DNA of 64,000 nt, taken from contig JACPKR010000022.1 of the NCBI GenBank assembly GCA_016186945.1, positions 26,480 to 90,479 of the forward strand, in the 5' to 3' direction. This document shows positions 7,625 through 16,485 of the stretch, piece after piece. The stretch's first letter is position 1. Every line of letters begins with the position of its first letter. A program made the translations under genes and the position numbers. Source of the DNA: Deltaproteobacteria bacterium (GTDB lineage: Bacteria; Bdellovibrionota_B; Oligoflexia; Oligoflexales; Bog-1112). The notes below the pieces were generated by a model. That model made no database searches and was not told where the DNA came from. It saw only the letters and a list, made by a program, of their open reading frames with translations.

Positions 7625-9316
7625 TTATGAACTTTTGATTTCACGAAGCTGATCGACAACTTTATCGGCGACTCGAAAGGAGTTTGCGTAGATGGTCCAG
7701 GTGTAAGGAACACTTCCTCCTGTTGGCATAAAGCTTCCGTCACTGACAAAGAGGTTTTCTGCATCATGCACCCGGCAGTCTGCGTTCAGAACTGAGGTGC
7801 TAGGGTCCTTGCCAAAACGGCAGCCGCCGGCTTGAAGGTTAGTGGGTGGATAAACGTTGACGGATGAGGAAACACCGATGGCGCCCATTTGAGTGAGAAC
7901 TTCCTCGGCTCGGCGTGCTAAAAAACCGGCTATCTCCCACGCATGAGGGTGGTTGCCGACCCGAACCTTGGCGACGGGAAGCCCCCAAGCATCTTTAACA
8001 AGAGGGTCAAGACTCACAAAGCAGTCATCATTGGGGAGCCAGTCCCCGAACACTTCGAAGACAAAACGACGGCTTTTTGTAAACACGGCATGAAGGCGTT
8101 TTTGCAATGCCTTCCCCCACACCAATCCCTCTGGCCCCCATTTGACTGCGTTCGCTGTGGCAATGGGGTCGGGGTGTGCAAATAGAAAGTCTATGGTCCC
8201 GCCCTTTTTTGCTTCCCCTGTTTCGACATCTTTCAAAATGTACCAATCTTGCAAAGAACGATTTACGAAAGGTCCCTGTCGTTTCAGGTCTTGGGCTTCT
8301 TTCTCGGAAAGGTGTTCAAAGGGGAAGAGTCCGGAGCCAAAGGCAAACGTAGAAAAAAGCAGATTTTTTCCAACTTGATCGAAGCGGTTTCCGATTCCCT
8401 TTGGATGACGGGGGCCAGTTGAGAGAAGAAGGAGTCTGGATGTTTCAATAGCCTGACAAGCGACCACGAAAATCCTGGCTCTTATTTGCTGCTCTTCTTT
8501 AAGAGAATTGTAATATTTGGCTACTGTTACCTTTCCCGTTTCATCGCTTTCCAGGTGGAATACTTTCGCGTGGGGGCGAATCGTACATCGACCTGTCGCT
8601 ACGGCTTTGTCCAGGAGTGCTGCGCGAGAGCTACCTTTCGCACCGGAAGCACATCCGTATCCCCCGCAAAATCCCGAATAGGAGCAAGCTTTCCTGTTCT
8701 GGTCAGAGTAAGGGAGTATCGCACGGGCGACTGGGATAGCGTGCAAATCCAAAGCCTGACAGGCGTCATCAAATTGTTTTGAAATGGGGTGTTCTACGGT
8801 CGGAGGATAGGGGAAATTCTTCGTCGAACGAGGTTCCGCCTGAGGATGGTCAACGACCCTGCCTGAGATGCCCACTTCCTTTTCAACTTTTGCATAATAT
8901 GGTTCCAGGTCATCGTAGGAAATAGGCCAGTCTACGATGTTAGCACCTGGAATGGGGGCAAAGCTGGAGGCTTGGGTAAAATCGTAAGGTTTCAAACGGT
9001 GGAAGAAGCCACTCATAAAGTTCGATGAACCGCCAACACAATTTCCGTTCCAAAAGCTCTTTCCAGACTCACCAGATGATGCACTGCTCCATTCGTCGCC
9101 AGAGGACTCCTCTATAACATGCGGCTCATCCTTTAGATTAGGCGTAAACACCGAGCGATAACTGGACGCGAGATCATCCTTGAAAAAATCACCTTCTTTG
9201 AACCACGGCCCTTTCTCCAGCACGACAACAGAAAACCCTGCTTCCGCAACGGTCAGGGCGACTGGTCCTCCGCCCGCTCCGCTTCCTATTACACATACAT
9301 CAAATGTTTCGATCAT
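7625..9316 (-). CDS. GMC-family FAD-dependent oxidoreductase
   Basis: 563-residue flavoprotein of the glucose-methanol-choline family, probably oxidising a sugar or alcohol substrate. An N-terminal Rossmann FAD motif (CVIGSGAGGGPVAL, about 8-21) is followed by GGSSNFMSGFFHR (about 127-140). The C-terminal GMC domain has AGGCRFGKDPSTSVLNADCR and DGSFMPTGGSVPYTWTIYANSFR. No signal peptide is present. The gene begins 17 bp inside the end of the upstream subunit-3-like gene, the usual arrangement for gluconate/sorbitol-type dehydrogenases whose small Tat-exported subunit carries the flavoprotein across the membrane. A cytochrome c subunit is not adjacent. Confidence 0.88.
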   Translation of the reverse strand: MIETFDVCVIGSGAGGGPVALTVAEAGFSVVVLEKGPWFKEGDFFKDDLASSYRSVFTPNLKDEPHVIEESSGDEWSSASSGESGKSFWNGNCVGGSSNFMSGFFHRLKPYDFTQASSFAPIPGANIVDWPISYDDLEPYYAKVEKEVGISGRVVDHPQAEPRSTKNFPYPPTVEHPISKQFDDACQALDLHAIPVARAILPYSDQNRKACSYSGFCGGYGCASGAKGSSRAALLDKAVATGRCTIRPHAKVFHLESDETGKVTVAKYYNSLKEEQQIRARIFVVACQAIETSRLLLLSTGPRHPKGIGNRFDQVGKNLLFSTFAFGSGLFPFEHLSEKEAQDLKRQGPFVNRSLQDWYILKDVETGEAKKGGTIDFLFAHPDPIATANAVKWGPEGLVWGKALQKRLHAVFTKSRRFVFEVFGDWLPNDDCFVSLDPLVKDAWGLPVAKVRVGNHPHAWEIAGFLARRAEEVLTQMGAIGVSSSVNVYPPTNLQAGGCRFGKDPSTSVLNADCRVHDAENLFVSDGSFMPTGGSVPYTWTIYANSFRVADKVVDQLREIKSS

Positions 9317-9899
9317 AGGTGTGCAGTTCCTTAGACGCTTGACTGAGGGGAAGGTAATGCCGGGAACTCGGTGGACGCGGAAAACCTGCTTGAAATTCCA
9401 ACCACGTCCATCCCACGCCTTCCGGATTTCCTCCGTATACAGGATCGCTTAGAAGAGCTTCGAATATATAGGAAAGGATCGTCGCAATCCACTGCCCACC
9501 GACAGGGTTTTGCTCCCACCGACGCAAAACGTTCTCACGATCTTCAGAGGATAGAGCGACAAACGACAGTCCGTAACGCTTTTGGACTTCCTCTTCCAAC
9601 TGCTGCGCTCCATCCCTGATGAGAAGCTTTTCCTTAGAGTCGATCAAGGGGTCTTCAAGGACGCTTCCTAAATAGCTCAGAGCTTTGATTTCTTGTGCTC
9701 CGGGGGTGTTTCCATCGGAGGGAAACAAGTGTTCCTGAACGGCAGACAAGACCAGCCACAGTTTGGCTGGTATCGAAACGAGAGGATCCGTCTTAGCTTT
9801 ACTTCTTTCCTGACGGGAAAAATGTCGGACAAGGAAAGGGGAGAGAATCGCAATTATTCCGAGGCTACCTTTTATCAGAAAGGAGCGACGCGCTATCAT
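9300..9899 (-). CDS. gluconate 2-dehydrogenase subunit 3-like protein, Tat signal
   Basis: 199 residues from the ATG at 9899; a GTG directly before it at 9902 is an equal possibility. The N-terminus MIARRSFLIKGSLG is a twin-arginine signal followed by a hydrophobic stretch (GIIAILSPFLV). The rest matches the gluconate 2-dehydrogenase subunit 3 family (LSAVQEHLFPSD, the DPVYGGNPEGVGWTWLEF end). This subunit is expected to escort the GMC flavoprotein encoded by the overlapping downstream gene. A family B element ends 6 bp upstream of the start, so only a weak AGG remains as ribosome site; the native leader seems to have been displaced. Confidence 0.8.
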   Translation of the reverse strand: MIARRSFLIKGSLGIIAILSPFLVRHFSRQERSKAKTDPLVSIPAKLWLVLSAVQEHLFPSDGNTPGAQEIKALSYLGSVLEDPLIDSKEKLLIRDGAQQLEEEVQKRYGLSFVALSSEDRENVLRRWEQNPVGGQWIATILSYIFEALLSDPVYGGNPEGVGWTWLEFQAGFPRPPSSRHYLPLSQASKELHTYDRNI

Positions 9900-9905
9900 C
9901 ACGAC

Positions 9906-9990
9906 CTATAGTATTTGGGAAAAAGAATTTGTGAAGAGGACCTTTTTTTCAAAAAGTTTGTCCCCAAATTGATTATCTTAAACACTATAG
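9906..9990 (+). repeat. family B element, short form without nested palindrome
   Basis: 85 bp with both ctatag ends. It has the left arm (gtatttgggaaaaagaattt) and right arm (gtccccaaattgattatc) but neither of the central modules seen in other copies, so it may be the minimal unit. Confidence 0.88.
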
Positions 9991-9998
9991 CGTCCAAT

Positions 9999-10442
9999 TT
10001 ATTTCTTCTTTTCTGGCATTGGCATCGGCATCTTCATTTCGCCCATTTTCATCTTCGTGTATTTTTCGGGAACTTGCTTTTTTTCTCCTTCCCCCGTGAT
10101 CATAAAACCACCTGCGATTTTTTCGCACATTCCTTCGGCAACGTACAACCAGCCCAGGTTTCCAGATCCTCCTGCGCAAGCGCCTTTTCCATCGCAGGAG
10201 TGCGATGTTGCACTCTTATACTTGTCCCCAAAGGCCTTGTTCGCAGCCGTTATATCATGCTTCCCAACTCCGCACGCGGTATGCCCGTTACAACTATTGA
10301 TCCCCCAACATTTTTCGTAGGCTCCGCTTGCCCCTTTCATCTCCATTTTCATTGGCTTGTCTTTTTTGCCGTCCGCAAGAACTGATTGGGAAAGGAGGAG
10401 GGATACTCCAGCAAAGATGCTAACCAAAAAACTTGTTCTCAT
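9999..10442 (-). CDS. Cys-rich secreted protein, BufA2-like
   Basis: 147 residues with a clear signal peptide (about 1-23, ends SVLADG) and an AGGAGA ribosome site. The mature chain is rich in Cys, Gly, Lys and Met: EKCWGINSCNGHTACGVGK, then SHSCDGKGACAGG, and a Met/Lys/Pro-rich tail (KMKMGEMKMPMPMPEKKK). The CxGxNxCxGxxxC pattern resembles the bufferin A2-like (formerly low-complexity, DUF2282-related) proteins thought to bind copper or be modified as RiPP precursors. No bufB/bufC maturation genes are adjacent, so that role is not demonstrated. A YceI gene lies 34 bp upstream on the same strand. The Met-rich tail also fits metal binding. Confidence 0.6.
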   Translation of the reverse strand: MRTSFLVSIFAGVSLLLSQSVLADGKKDKPMKMEMKGASGAYEKCWGINSCNGHTACGVGKHDITAANKAFGDKYKSATSHSCDGKGACAGGSGNLGWLYVAEGMCEKIAGGFMITGEGEKKQVPEKYTKMKMGEMKMPMPMPEKKK

Positions 10443-10476
10443 TTCTTATCTCCTAAAGGTTATAAAACGTAACCGT

Positions 10477-11112
10477 TCAAAGGTCTTTTTTTCGGACGCC
10501 CCCAACCCTGAGTTTTATCGTTATGTTATCGCCAACGGCCGGGCCAATTTCGATAAAATCGTTCCATTTCAGCCCAAAGTCTTGCCGATTGATCTCCGCT
10601 TCTGCTTTGAAAACGACTTTTTGTCGATCGTAGGCCACAACTTTCCCCAGGTACTCTACTTTCAGGGTAACTGCCTTCGTTGTTCCCTTGATCGTCAAAT
10701 CTCCCGTGAGATCAAATGCTTTTTCCCCAGTGATCTTAACGCTTTTCCCTTTGAAAGTCATGAAGGGGAACTCTTTTGCATTGAAAAAATCGGGGCTTCT
10801 CAGATGATTGTCCCGCTTCTCGATATCCGTATCAATGCTTGCCACATCAACTTTTACGTCAAGTGTAAGATTCTTTGCGATGTCGGCATTGAGGCGATCG
10901 GGTGCAAATGTGAAACTTCCTTCAAAGTTTTTAAAGAAGCCTTCTACAGTTGATATCACCAAATGAGCGACTTCAAATCTCATTTTGGAATCTTCTTTGT
11001 CAATGACATACTCTTCAATGACAGGAGGACTTTCCTTTGAGGGAGAATCCGTGGAAAATGAAACCTGAGCTGTCAACACCGTTGCTGCGAGAATAAGATT
11101 AGTTCTAATCAT
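10477..11112 (-). CDS. YceI-family periplasmic lipocalin-like protein
   Basis: 211 residues: signal peptide (about 1-20) and a YceI beta-barrel. Typical YceI landmarks are SKMRFEVAHLVISTVEGFFKNFEG, SIDTDIEKRDNHLRSPDFFNAKEFP and GDLTIKGTTKAVTL, with NRQDFGLKWN near the end. The family binds amphiphilic molecules such as polyisoprenoids in the periplasm; the ligand here cannot be read from sequence. It is probably co-transcribed with the Cys-rich protein downstream. Confidence 0.92.
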   Translation of the reverse strand: MIRTNLILAATVLTAQVSFSTDSPSKESPPVIEEYVIDKEDSKMRFEVAHLVISTVEGFFKNFEGSFTFAPDRLNADIAKNLTLDVKVDVASIDTDIEKRDNHLRSPDFFNAKEFPFMTFKGKSVKITGEKAFDLTGDLTIKGTTKAVTLKVEYLGKVVAYDRQKVVFKAEAEINRQDFGLKWNDFIEIGPAVGDNITIKLRVGGVRKKDL

Positions 11113-11168
11113 GAAGAGTAGCTTATCTGGTCTTCGTTTTTAAGTCAACAGCCTCATGCGGGAGATAA

Positions 11169-11314
11169 GTAATGCGCAAGCCACTTGGGGCAAGGAGGTG
11201 GTTTGGAGGAAACTGCGCAGCTGGTTCCTCCAAGAAATCCCCTGGGGGAGCGACGGTTCCCTCGCCCCCCCAAACCCCCCTCTCCCTATTTGCCCCAAGT
11301 GGCTTACGCATTAC
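11169..11314 (+). repeat. family A element, complete copy
   Basis: 146 bp with near-perfect 25-bp inverted termini (starts gtaatgcgcaagccacttgg, ends in the inverse ccaagtggcttacgcattac). Inside lie aaggaggtggtttggagg, the tggttcctccaagaaat stem half and a C-run segment. There is no ORF of its own. It occupies most of the 11113-11404 gap. Confidence 0.92.
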
Positions 11315-11404
11315 AAATACAATTTGCTAATTTTTATATTGCTCTTGAGATAAAAAACTGAAATAAAGTCTAGGCGATGACCTTTAATCAACGAGGGGAA
11401 CATT

Positions 11405-11899
11405 ATGAAGAATTTTATCGTTAAGCTTTTGCCACTTGCTATCCCTGCTATGACCTTTTGTTTTAGTGCATCATTTGCTTTTGCCGATGTTATCCCTCCG
11501 GGCCATCATACCGTCACCAAATGCATTAAGTTTAATAACCTATCTGAGTTCACGGAAGAGATTAGACTTGTGGGCATCGTTACTGGTCCAGTCGTTAAAG
11601 GTCTCGAAGCTTATGAAATTAAAAATAATGAATGTCTGAATGGTGGGTATAAGTTTAACTCCCACGCTGTTTATTTTGTTAAAAGCGATTACTTTGCCAC
11701 ATTGGATCTTAACAACCTTGCGCATGATGGCGACAAGTTAACAGACCCAAATTTTATTCTCTTGACAAAGAAACTTAATCCCGCAGAGAGATTGGTCAGA
11801 GATAGAAACCCTCTTAAGCATGAAACATTTATTTATGCTCTTAAAAGAGATTTGATTCACCAATATAAGATTAGTTTAGTTAAACGTACAAGAGAATAA
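11405..11899 (+). CDS. hypothetical secreted protein, AT-rich gene
   Basis: Unrecognised, 164 residues. The ATG follows GAGGGGA and the product begins with a signal peptide (MKNFIVKLLPLAIPAMTFC..., cleavage after about FAFA). The mature part has a CIKFNNLSEF start, one further Cys (NECLNGGY) and a basic C-terminus. Base composition is clearly more AT-rich than flanking genes. It is followed 49 bp later by a small membrane protein gene of similar composition, suggesting the pair was acquired together. Confidence 0.6.
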   Translation: MKNFIVKLLPLAIPAMTFCFSASFAFADVIPPGHHTVTKCIKFNNLSEFTEEIRLVGIVTGPVVKGLEAYEIKNNECLNGGYKFNSHAVYFVKSDYFATLDLNNLAHDGDKLTDPNFILLTKKLNPAERLVRDRNPLKHETFIYALKRDLIHQYKISLVKRTRE

Positions 11900-11948
11900 A
11901 TATAGCATTCAAGAAAATGATTTTGGAACGGTGAGAAATTCTTAATAA

Positions 11949-12311
11949 ATGGACTATGAGCTTCTGTTTTTAAAATCGCTGTTTCTCGCTATTTTATCAG
12001 AATTTATTGTTCTTCTTTTTTTACTAAGAACATTTCCTTTTTTCTTTTTGACGACAACTCATCATCGTCTATCCAAGGTCGTTGCTGCTGCTATCTTCAG
12101 TACATCTTTGACCTTGCCATATTTTTGGTTTGTTTTACCTCACTACATTGATAATCGTTTTTTATATATTGGGACTGGAGAGAGTTCCATTATTCTCATA
12201 GAGTCTATTTTCTACCATTATTTCCTAGATTTCCGCGTTTCGAGATCTTTTCTTCTATCATTGAGTTGTAATATAACTTCGATAATTATTGGGAAAATTT
12301 TACTGAATTAG
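11949..12311 (+). CDS. hypothetical small membrane protein, AT-rich gene
   Basis: Unrecognised 120-residue protein with three or four predicted membrane segments (SLFLAILSEFIVLLFLL, FFFLTTT, VVAAAIFSTSLTLPYFWFVL, a C-terminal SFLLSLSCNITSIIIG). The ribosome site is weak (GGTGAGA). It overlaps the convergent DUF4105 gene by 4 bp. It pairs with the preceding secreted protein and may form a unit with it. Confidence 0.5.
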   Translation: MDYELLFLKSLFLAILSEFIVLLFLLRTFPFFFLTTTHHRLSKVVAAAIFSTSLTLPYFWFVLPHYIDNRFLYIGTGESSIILIESIFYHYFLDFRVSRSFLLSLSCNITSIIIGKILLN

Positions 12312-14233
12312 AAATAGTAGGAACCATTCAAGAGATAGTGTTCGAATCGCTCGCTTTTTTCAAAGGCGAGCTGAACTTGATATCGTTCCCAAAACGTATA
12401 TCCATATTTCAACTGGCCTAGAAATCTTCTTTTTGGTTTTGTCTTTTCAAAAGGATCGAAAAGAACCTCGTAGGATCCTATCAAATGATCTTTTGATGAA
12501 AGTAAGCGGGTCCATAACCCGAATTGAGGACCTAAACCTAGACGGGTGTGAAGCCTTTTTGTTTCATCGCTTTGGTACAAGTCGGTTTTTGCAACGCCCA
12601 GGGCGTAGAGTGTAGGCTTCAAACGGTGGTGATTGGCTTGGACGGCTAAACCTGTACCCATTCCCAACCGCAGCCCATAGCAATGCTCACACTGCGCGTC
12701 GTTGAAATCATGCAAGCCAAGCTCGATTCTCCACGATTGTTTTTTATCCAGTGGATTAAGAGGTTGAATATTAAACACGTCGAACAGGGTTAAGCGATGC
12801 AGGCGAAGACTTTTATTGTCCGTGTAATAACGGAAGGCGACATCGAACATGTCGAGGGTTGAGAAAAAATGGCCCCTTTCGGAATCGTCCCATTCATGAA
12901 AGGCTCCACGAAACCGGAAATCCATAAAAGGTGCTGAGATCATGCCCCCCGAATTTCGGTAACCCAATCCTAGTGTGAACTTAGTTCCCGGATGCCCTTC
13001 ATGGGGAAATTCGTCCACATTTGGTTCGATTGCTTCTTCGACGCTAGCTAAAGGAATGCGGCTTCGTGCCAGAAGATACTTTTTCTTTGCCTCATATTCC
13101 GGACCTTTTCCGTTGAGAATCTCTTTCGGGTACAGATAGTCGAATTGAATAAGGGCAAGGTCTAAAAGTTTAGCCTGATCCGAATGCCCATGTGTAGCAG
13201 GAAAAGCAGGAGCTTGTGAAAGATCAAGAGCGAGATAGGAACGCTTAAGCTTCTCATCCAGCTTTTCGTAATGTTCCCACAACCGTGAACGAACCGATGG
13301 ACGATAAACGATGGAATTTACAAATCCAGGCCTGCTTTGAACCGCACGCACGGTATCGATCGGGATGACATAGGCAGGCAGTCGATCAAGAAAGTTAAAA
13401 TCTTCACTGATCGCGTCCAGAAGTGCCAAAAGAAAGTACGAGCAGTTTTTGGTGATGTAGTAATAGTTGAATTGGGCCCGATCCAGCTCCCAAACGAGAT
13501 CGAGTAGTTTAGAGATTTCATCCTCTGTCAATGCAAGTTTGTAGTTCCACAAGTCCCGCGACTCATAATCGTTGTATTCGCGAATTTTATAATAGTAAGG
13601 GAGAGCACTGAAATTTCCCTTAAATCCGCCAAAAAGGCCTTTCCAGGCATAGACCAACGCATTGTTTGAATCGGGATTGGCAGCGAAATTCACACTGTAA
13701 TCCAGTAAGTCGTTGTTGCCGTTGATCCCTTGTTTTTGTTTTCCCAAACGAAGAAAGGTGTGCCCGAAAGACGACGCCGGGGCCTTTAAATGATAAGAGG
13801 CAAAGACTAGCCACACACTTTTTGGCTCAACCATTTCGAGGTATTTTTGGTAGCCCTCACACCGAATGTCTGACAATAGACTCTTGGGAATTTGAAGCCT
13901 TGAAATCAACCATTTTGAACGAGCCGGGAAGCGGCATAGAAAATGTTTGTCACCCCCCGTCCTTTCAAATAATGCGTCGAGAGAGTCGAGAAGTTCCTGG
14001 TGGGGATCGCTAGCCCCTTTTGCGCTGACAAAAAAGTCCTCGTTTACAACAAGAGAGCCTTGCCCATCTTCGATGTACAAAAAGCGGTTCCACTGTTTCG
14101 TTTTATGAAGTTGAAGATCCAGTGCGATTGACCGAAAGCGTGTCAAGGCGTCTGAGTATAGCTCCCCGAACAAGTTCACATTGTATAGAACAATGCCCAG
14201 CACGAACAAAAGAATGTGTAGTTTTTGTCTCAT
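12308..14233 (-). CDS. Lnb N-terminal periplasmic domain (DUF4105) protein
   Basis: 641 residues from the ATG at 14233, which begins a signal-anchor (MRQKLHILLFVLGIVLY). An in-frame ATG at 14269 would add 12 unpromising residues. Residues about 140-300 form the DUF4105/Lnb-N domain: VWLVFASYHLKAPASSFGHTF with the conserved His, and YYITKNCSYFLLALLD with the conserved Cys, consistent with a papain-like fold. The C-terminal about 300 residues look like an outer-membrane beta-barrel (alternating aromatic strands, final Phe: NGSYYF). A surface-exposed hydrolase or transamidase role is inferred only. It stands alone. Confidence 0.82.
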   Translation of the reverse strand: MRQKLHILLFVLGIVLYNVNLFGELYSDALTRFRSIALDLQLHKTKQWNRFLYIEDGQGSLVVNEDFFVSAKGASDPHQELLDSLDALFERTGGDKHFLCRFPARSKWLISRLQIPKSLLSDIRCEGYQKYLEMVEPKSVWLVFASYHLKAPASSFGHTFLRLGKQKQGINGNNDLLDYSVNFAANPDSNNALVYAWKGLFGGFKGNFSALPYYYKIREYNDYESRDLWNYKLALTEDEISKLLDLVWELDRAQFNYYYITKNCSYFLLALLDAISEDFNFLDRLPAYVIPIDTVRAVQSRPGFVNSIVYRPSVRSRLWEHYEKLDEKLKRSYLALDLSQAPAFPATHGHSDQAKLLDLALIQFDYLYPKEILNGKGPEYEAKKKYLLARSRIPLASVEEAIEPNVDEFPHEGHPGTKFTLGLGYRNSGGMISAPFMDFRFRGAFHEWDDSERGHFFSTLDMFDVAFRYYTDNKSLRLHRLTLFDVFNIQPLNPLDKKQSWRIELGLHDFNDAQCEHCYGLRLGMGTGLAVQANHHRLKPTLYALGVAKTDLYQSDETKRLHTRLGLGPQFGLWTRLLSSKDHLIGSYEVLFDPFEKTKPKRRFLGQLKYGYTFWERYQVQLAFEKSERFEHYLLNGSYYF

Positions 14234-14329
14234 GGGTCGGGAACGTAACACAGAGGGGGGAATTTGCAAAAGCAGGGATCGTTGCTACGCTCCTTGCTAA
14301 ACGGGCCTCCGCGCTCTTTGGGGGAAAGT

Positions 14330-14803
14330 CTAGCCAAAAATCTGGCAGGAGTCTTTCAGACCGGGTTGAGACTTAACTGTGTTATAAATAACTTCCGTAC
14401 TTGCTCCAGGCGTTTCGCTGTTGTTAAGGATCGTTTCGAAGTTTGTTTTCAGCCAAGTGTCAAGCTGGGCCTGTTTTTCTACACCGCAGCCCATCATTTG
14501 GCCTAAGCCAACAAGGCTTTCACCGCTTCCTTTTGCAATGTCAGCCAAAATCTGTTGCTTATTCACATCGACATAGGGCAGCAAAGCCACTTTTGCTTCC
14601 AAATCCCGACAATTTGATGTTCCTGAAGTGATGCCAAACAGTTGACTGTAGCTTGTTCCATTGGTGGTTGCAGCGAGAACCTGACTTCCTTTTGTGTCGG
14701 AACTAAAGACAAGCGATCCCAACCCACAACCTGCCATTCCATAGGGTTTACAAAATGCCGCTGTCGATATGAATAGACCTAAAACGATAAAAACGCTTTT
14801 CAT
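14330..14803 (-). CDS. DUF3015 family secreted protein (copy 1)
   Basis: 157 residues with a signal peptide (about 1-18) and a GAGGT ribosome site. The DUF3015 signature is YGMAGCGLGSLVFSSDTKGS, LAATTNGT and FGITSGTSNC. Function of the family is unknown. It lies 23 bp downstream of a second DUF3015 gene on the same strand and shares its motifs, so the pair arose by tandem duplication and is probably co-transcribed. Confidence 0.88.
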   Translation of the reverse strand: MKSVFIVLGLFISTAAFCKPYGMAGCGLGSLVFSSDTKGSQVLAATTNGTSYSQLFGITSGTSNCRDLEAKVALLPYVDVNKQQILADIAKGSGESLVGLGQMMGCGVEKQAQLDTWLKTNFETILNNSETPGASTEVIYNTVKSQPGLKDSCQIFG

Positions 14804-14826
14804 AGTTGACCTCTTTTTTCACGAAA

Positions 14827-15339
14827 TTAAATGTTACAAAGTTTGGAATTGCTGATGGCACCATAAAGGTTATCAACGACATCTTGCTGGTTATCACTAG
14901 AAAAGATTTTGCCGTATTGTGGCTGCAAAACGGCTCCAAGATTCCCTCCTGAGCATCGCCCCAATTCAGCAAGTGCCGTTACGGTATCACCGGATGCCTT
15001 TGCTATATCATTTTCCAGGCGATGTCGGTTTCCTTGTACGAAATAGTTCAGCTTTTCTTTAAAGCCTTGGGCCATGCTTTGCTGTTCAACACAGTTGGAC
15101 GTTCCTGATGTAATGCCAAAGGTCTGACTGCTTCCAATATTATTTGTCGTTGCCGCTACAACCTGAACCATTCCAGGCTTGTCCCCAAAGACGACGGAGC
15201 CAAGACCGCACCCTGCTGTGCCATAACCCTGACCTCCAACTCCGAATTGATCATAAAGCGGCTGTTTCTTTTCCGCCGCCAAACACAGAGACGAAACAGC
15301 CAGAGCTCCTAGAGCCACTGTCACAAAAATGTTTCTCAT
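14827..15339 (-). CDS. DUF3015 family secreted protein (copy 2)
   Basis: 170 residues, signal peptide about 1-21, ribosome site GGAAGGGTG. The motifs GYGTAGCGLGSVVFGDKPG, VAATTNNIGSSQTFGITSGTSNC and the C-terminal LCNI match DUF3015. It is the first gene of the two-gene unit. The mature N-terminus (EKKQPLYDQFGVGGQ) is longer than in copy 1, so the paralogues have diverged in this region. Confidence 0.88.
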   Translation of the reverse strand: MRNIFVTVALGALAVSSLCLAAEKKQPLYDQFGVGGQGYGTAGCGLGSVVFGDKPGMVQVVAATTNNIGSSQTFGITSGTSNCVEQQSMAQGFKEKLNYFVQGNRHRLENDIAKASGDTVTALAELGRCSGGNLGAVLQPQYGKIFSSDNQQDVVDNLYGAISNSKLCNI

Positions 15340-15429
15340 TCAACACCCTTCCTATCCATTTTTAAATACGTTAAGAATACAATATTAGCGAGTTTTTGAT
15401 GAAGGTCAAGAATAGACGAAGGAAATCTT

Positions 15430-16473
15430 TTGCTTGATACCGTTCATTGGCGGGAGCTTCCTCGAAGGGAGCAGAGCCGACGTGTGCTCATCGATCTGCG
15501 CAGCCCGAAGGAGTTTGCGCGAGGTCATGTGCCGGATGCCGTGAATCTTGCCCTGCTTGATGATGATGAGCGGCATGAAGTAGGCAAAACATTCAAGGAA
15601 AGGGGCAAAGCAGAGGCGGTAGCCCTCGGATTGGAGGTTTTTGCGAGAAAAGCACCCCTCTTTCTGACTGCCGTTGAGAATCTGACCAGTCAAGGTGGGG
15701 AACTGTTCGTACACTGCTGGCGAGGGGGGATGCGCTCGCGTCTTGTCGGCATGTGGCTTGCCCGCGCGGGCTTTCGAGTCCGAATCTTAAGGGGTGGCTA
15801 CAAGAGCTACCGGAGGGAGGTTCTGACCGCCCTTGACCACTTAGCCCTCCACCCAAAGCTCGTCGTGAACGGCAGAACTGGTAGCGGCAAAACTCACCTT
15901 TTGGAAGAACTTTCGAAAGAAGGCTTGCCCGTCATTGATTGGGAAGGCTTAGCCCACCATCGAGGTTCAGCTTTCGGCGCCCTAGCACAAGAACATGCGC
16001 CCCCGACTCAGCAAAATTTTGAAAACTTACTCGCTGAGCACTATGGGAAAGTCTGTCATCACAAGACGCTTTTGCTTGAACTTGAAAACAATATTGGCCC
16101 GGTCAAAGTCCCGTGCAAAATAAGGAAGTCCATGGAAAACTCGCCCATGATCTTTGTTTCACGAGATTTCAATGATAGGGTAAACTTGCTTGCTCGGATT
16201 TACTGCAAGGACTGGGACTCGCAGCGAGAAAAGGAGTTTGTGGAAAACGTCGCGCTTTTGAAAAAATTTATTCCGAAGCGGGACATGGAAGCTTTGCAGG
16301 AAGCCGTGCGGGAACGAAAGTTCCCGTACGCCATCGGGCAACTGCTTACGCTGCGCTACGACAAGGCGTATGACAAAAGCCTGGAGCGTTATCGTGGGAA
16401 TGCAATCGCAAGCTTCAATTTGTCACGGGAATACAAACAGGCGAAGGATTTTCTACACTCGACTTTGAAATAA
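15430..16473 (+). CDS. mnmH: tRNA 2-selenouridine synthase (MnmH/SelU)
   Basis: Converts 2-thiouridine at the tRNA wobble position to 2-selenouridine through a geranylated intermediate, using selenophosphate. The 347-residue product starts at TTG 15430 after GAAGGA. An N-terminal rhodanese domain carries the active Cys96 (VHCWRGGMRS), and the C-terminal half has a P-loop at about 148-155 (GRTGSGKT). Both features match MnmH. No selD is seen in this window, so selenium supply must be encoded elsewhere. A complete family A element follows 12 bp after the stop. Confidence 0.93.
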   Translation: MLDTVHWRELPRREQSRRVLIDLRSPKEFARGHVPDAVNLALLDDDERHEVGKTFKERGKAEAVALGLEVFARKAPLFLTAVENLTSQGGELFVHCWRGGMRSRLVGMWLARAGFRVRILRGGYKSYRREVLTALDHLALHPKLVVNGRTGSGKTHLLEELSKEGLPVIDWEGLAHHRGSAFGALAQEHAPPTQQNFENLLAEHYGKVCHHKTLLLELENNIGPVKVPCKIRKSMENSPMIFVSRDFNDRVNLLARIYCKDWDSQREKEFVENVALLKKFIPKRDMEALQEAVRERKFPYAIGQLLTLRYDKAYDKSLERYRGNAIASFNLSREYKQAKDFLHSTLK

Positions 16474-16485
16474 GGCCACGGCAAT

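Noticed and set aside
10357-10953. Plus-strand frame opposite yceI
   Set aside because: It covers a well-supported YceI gene antisense and shows no domain or start signal.
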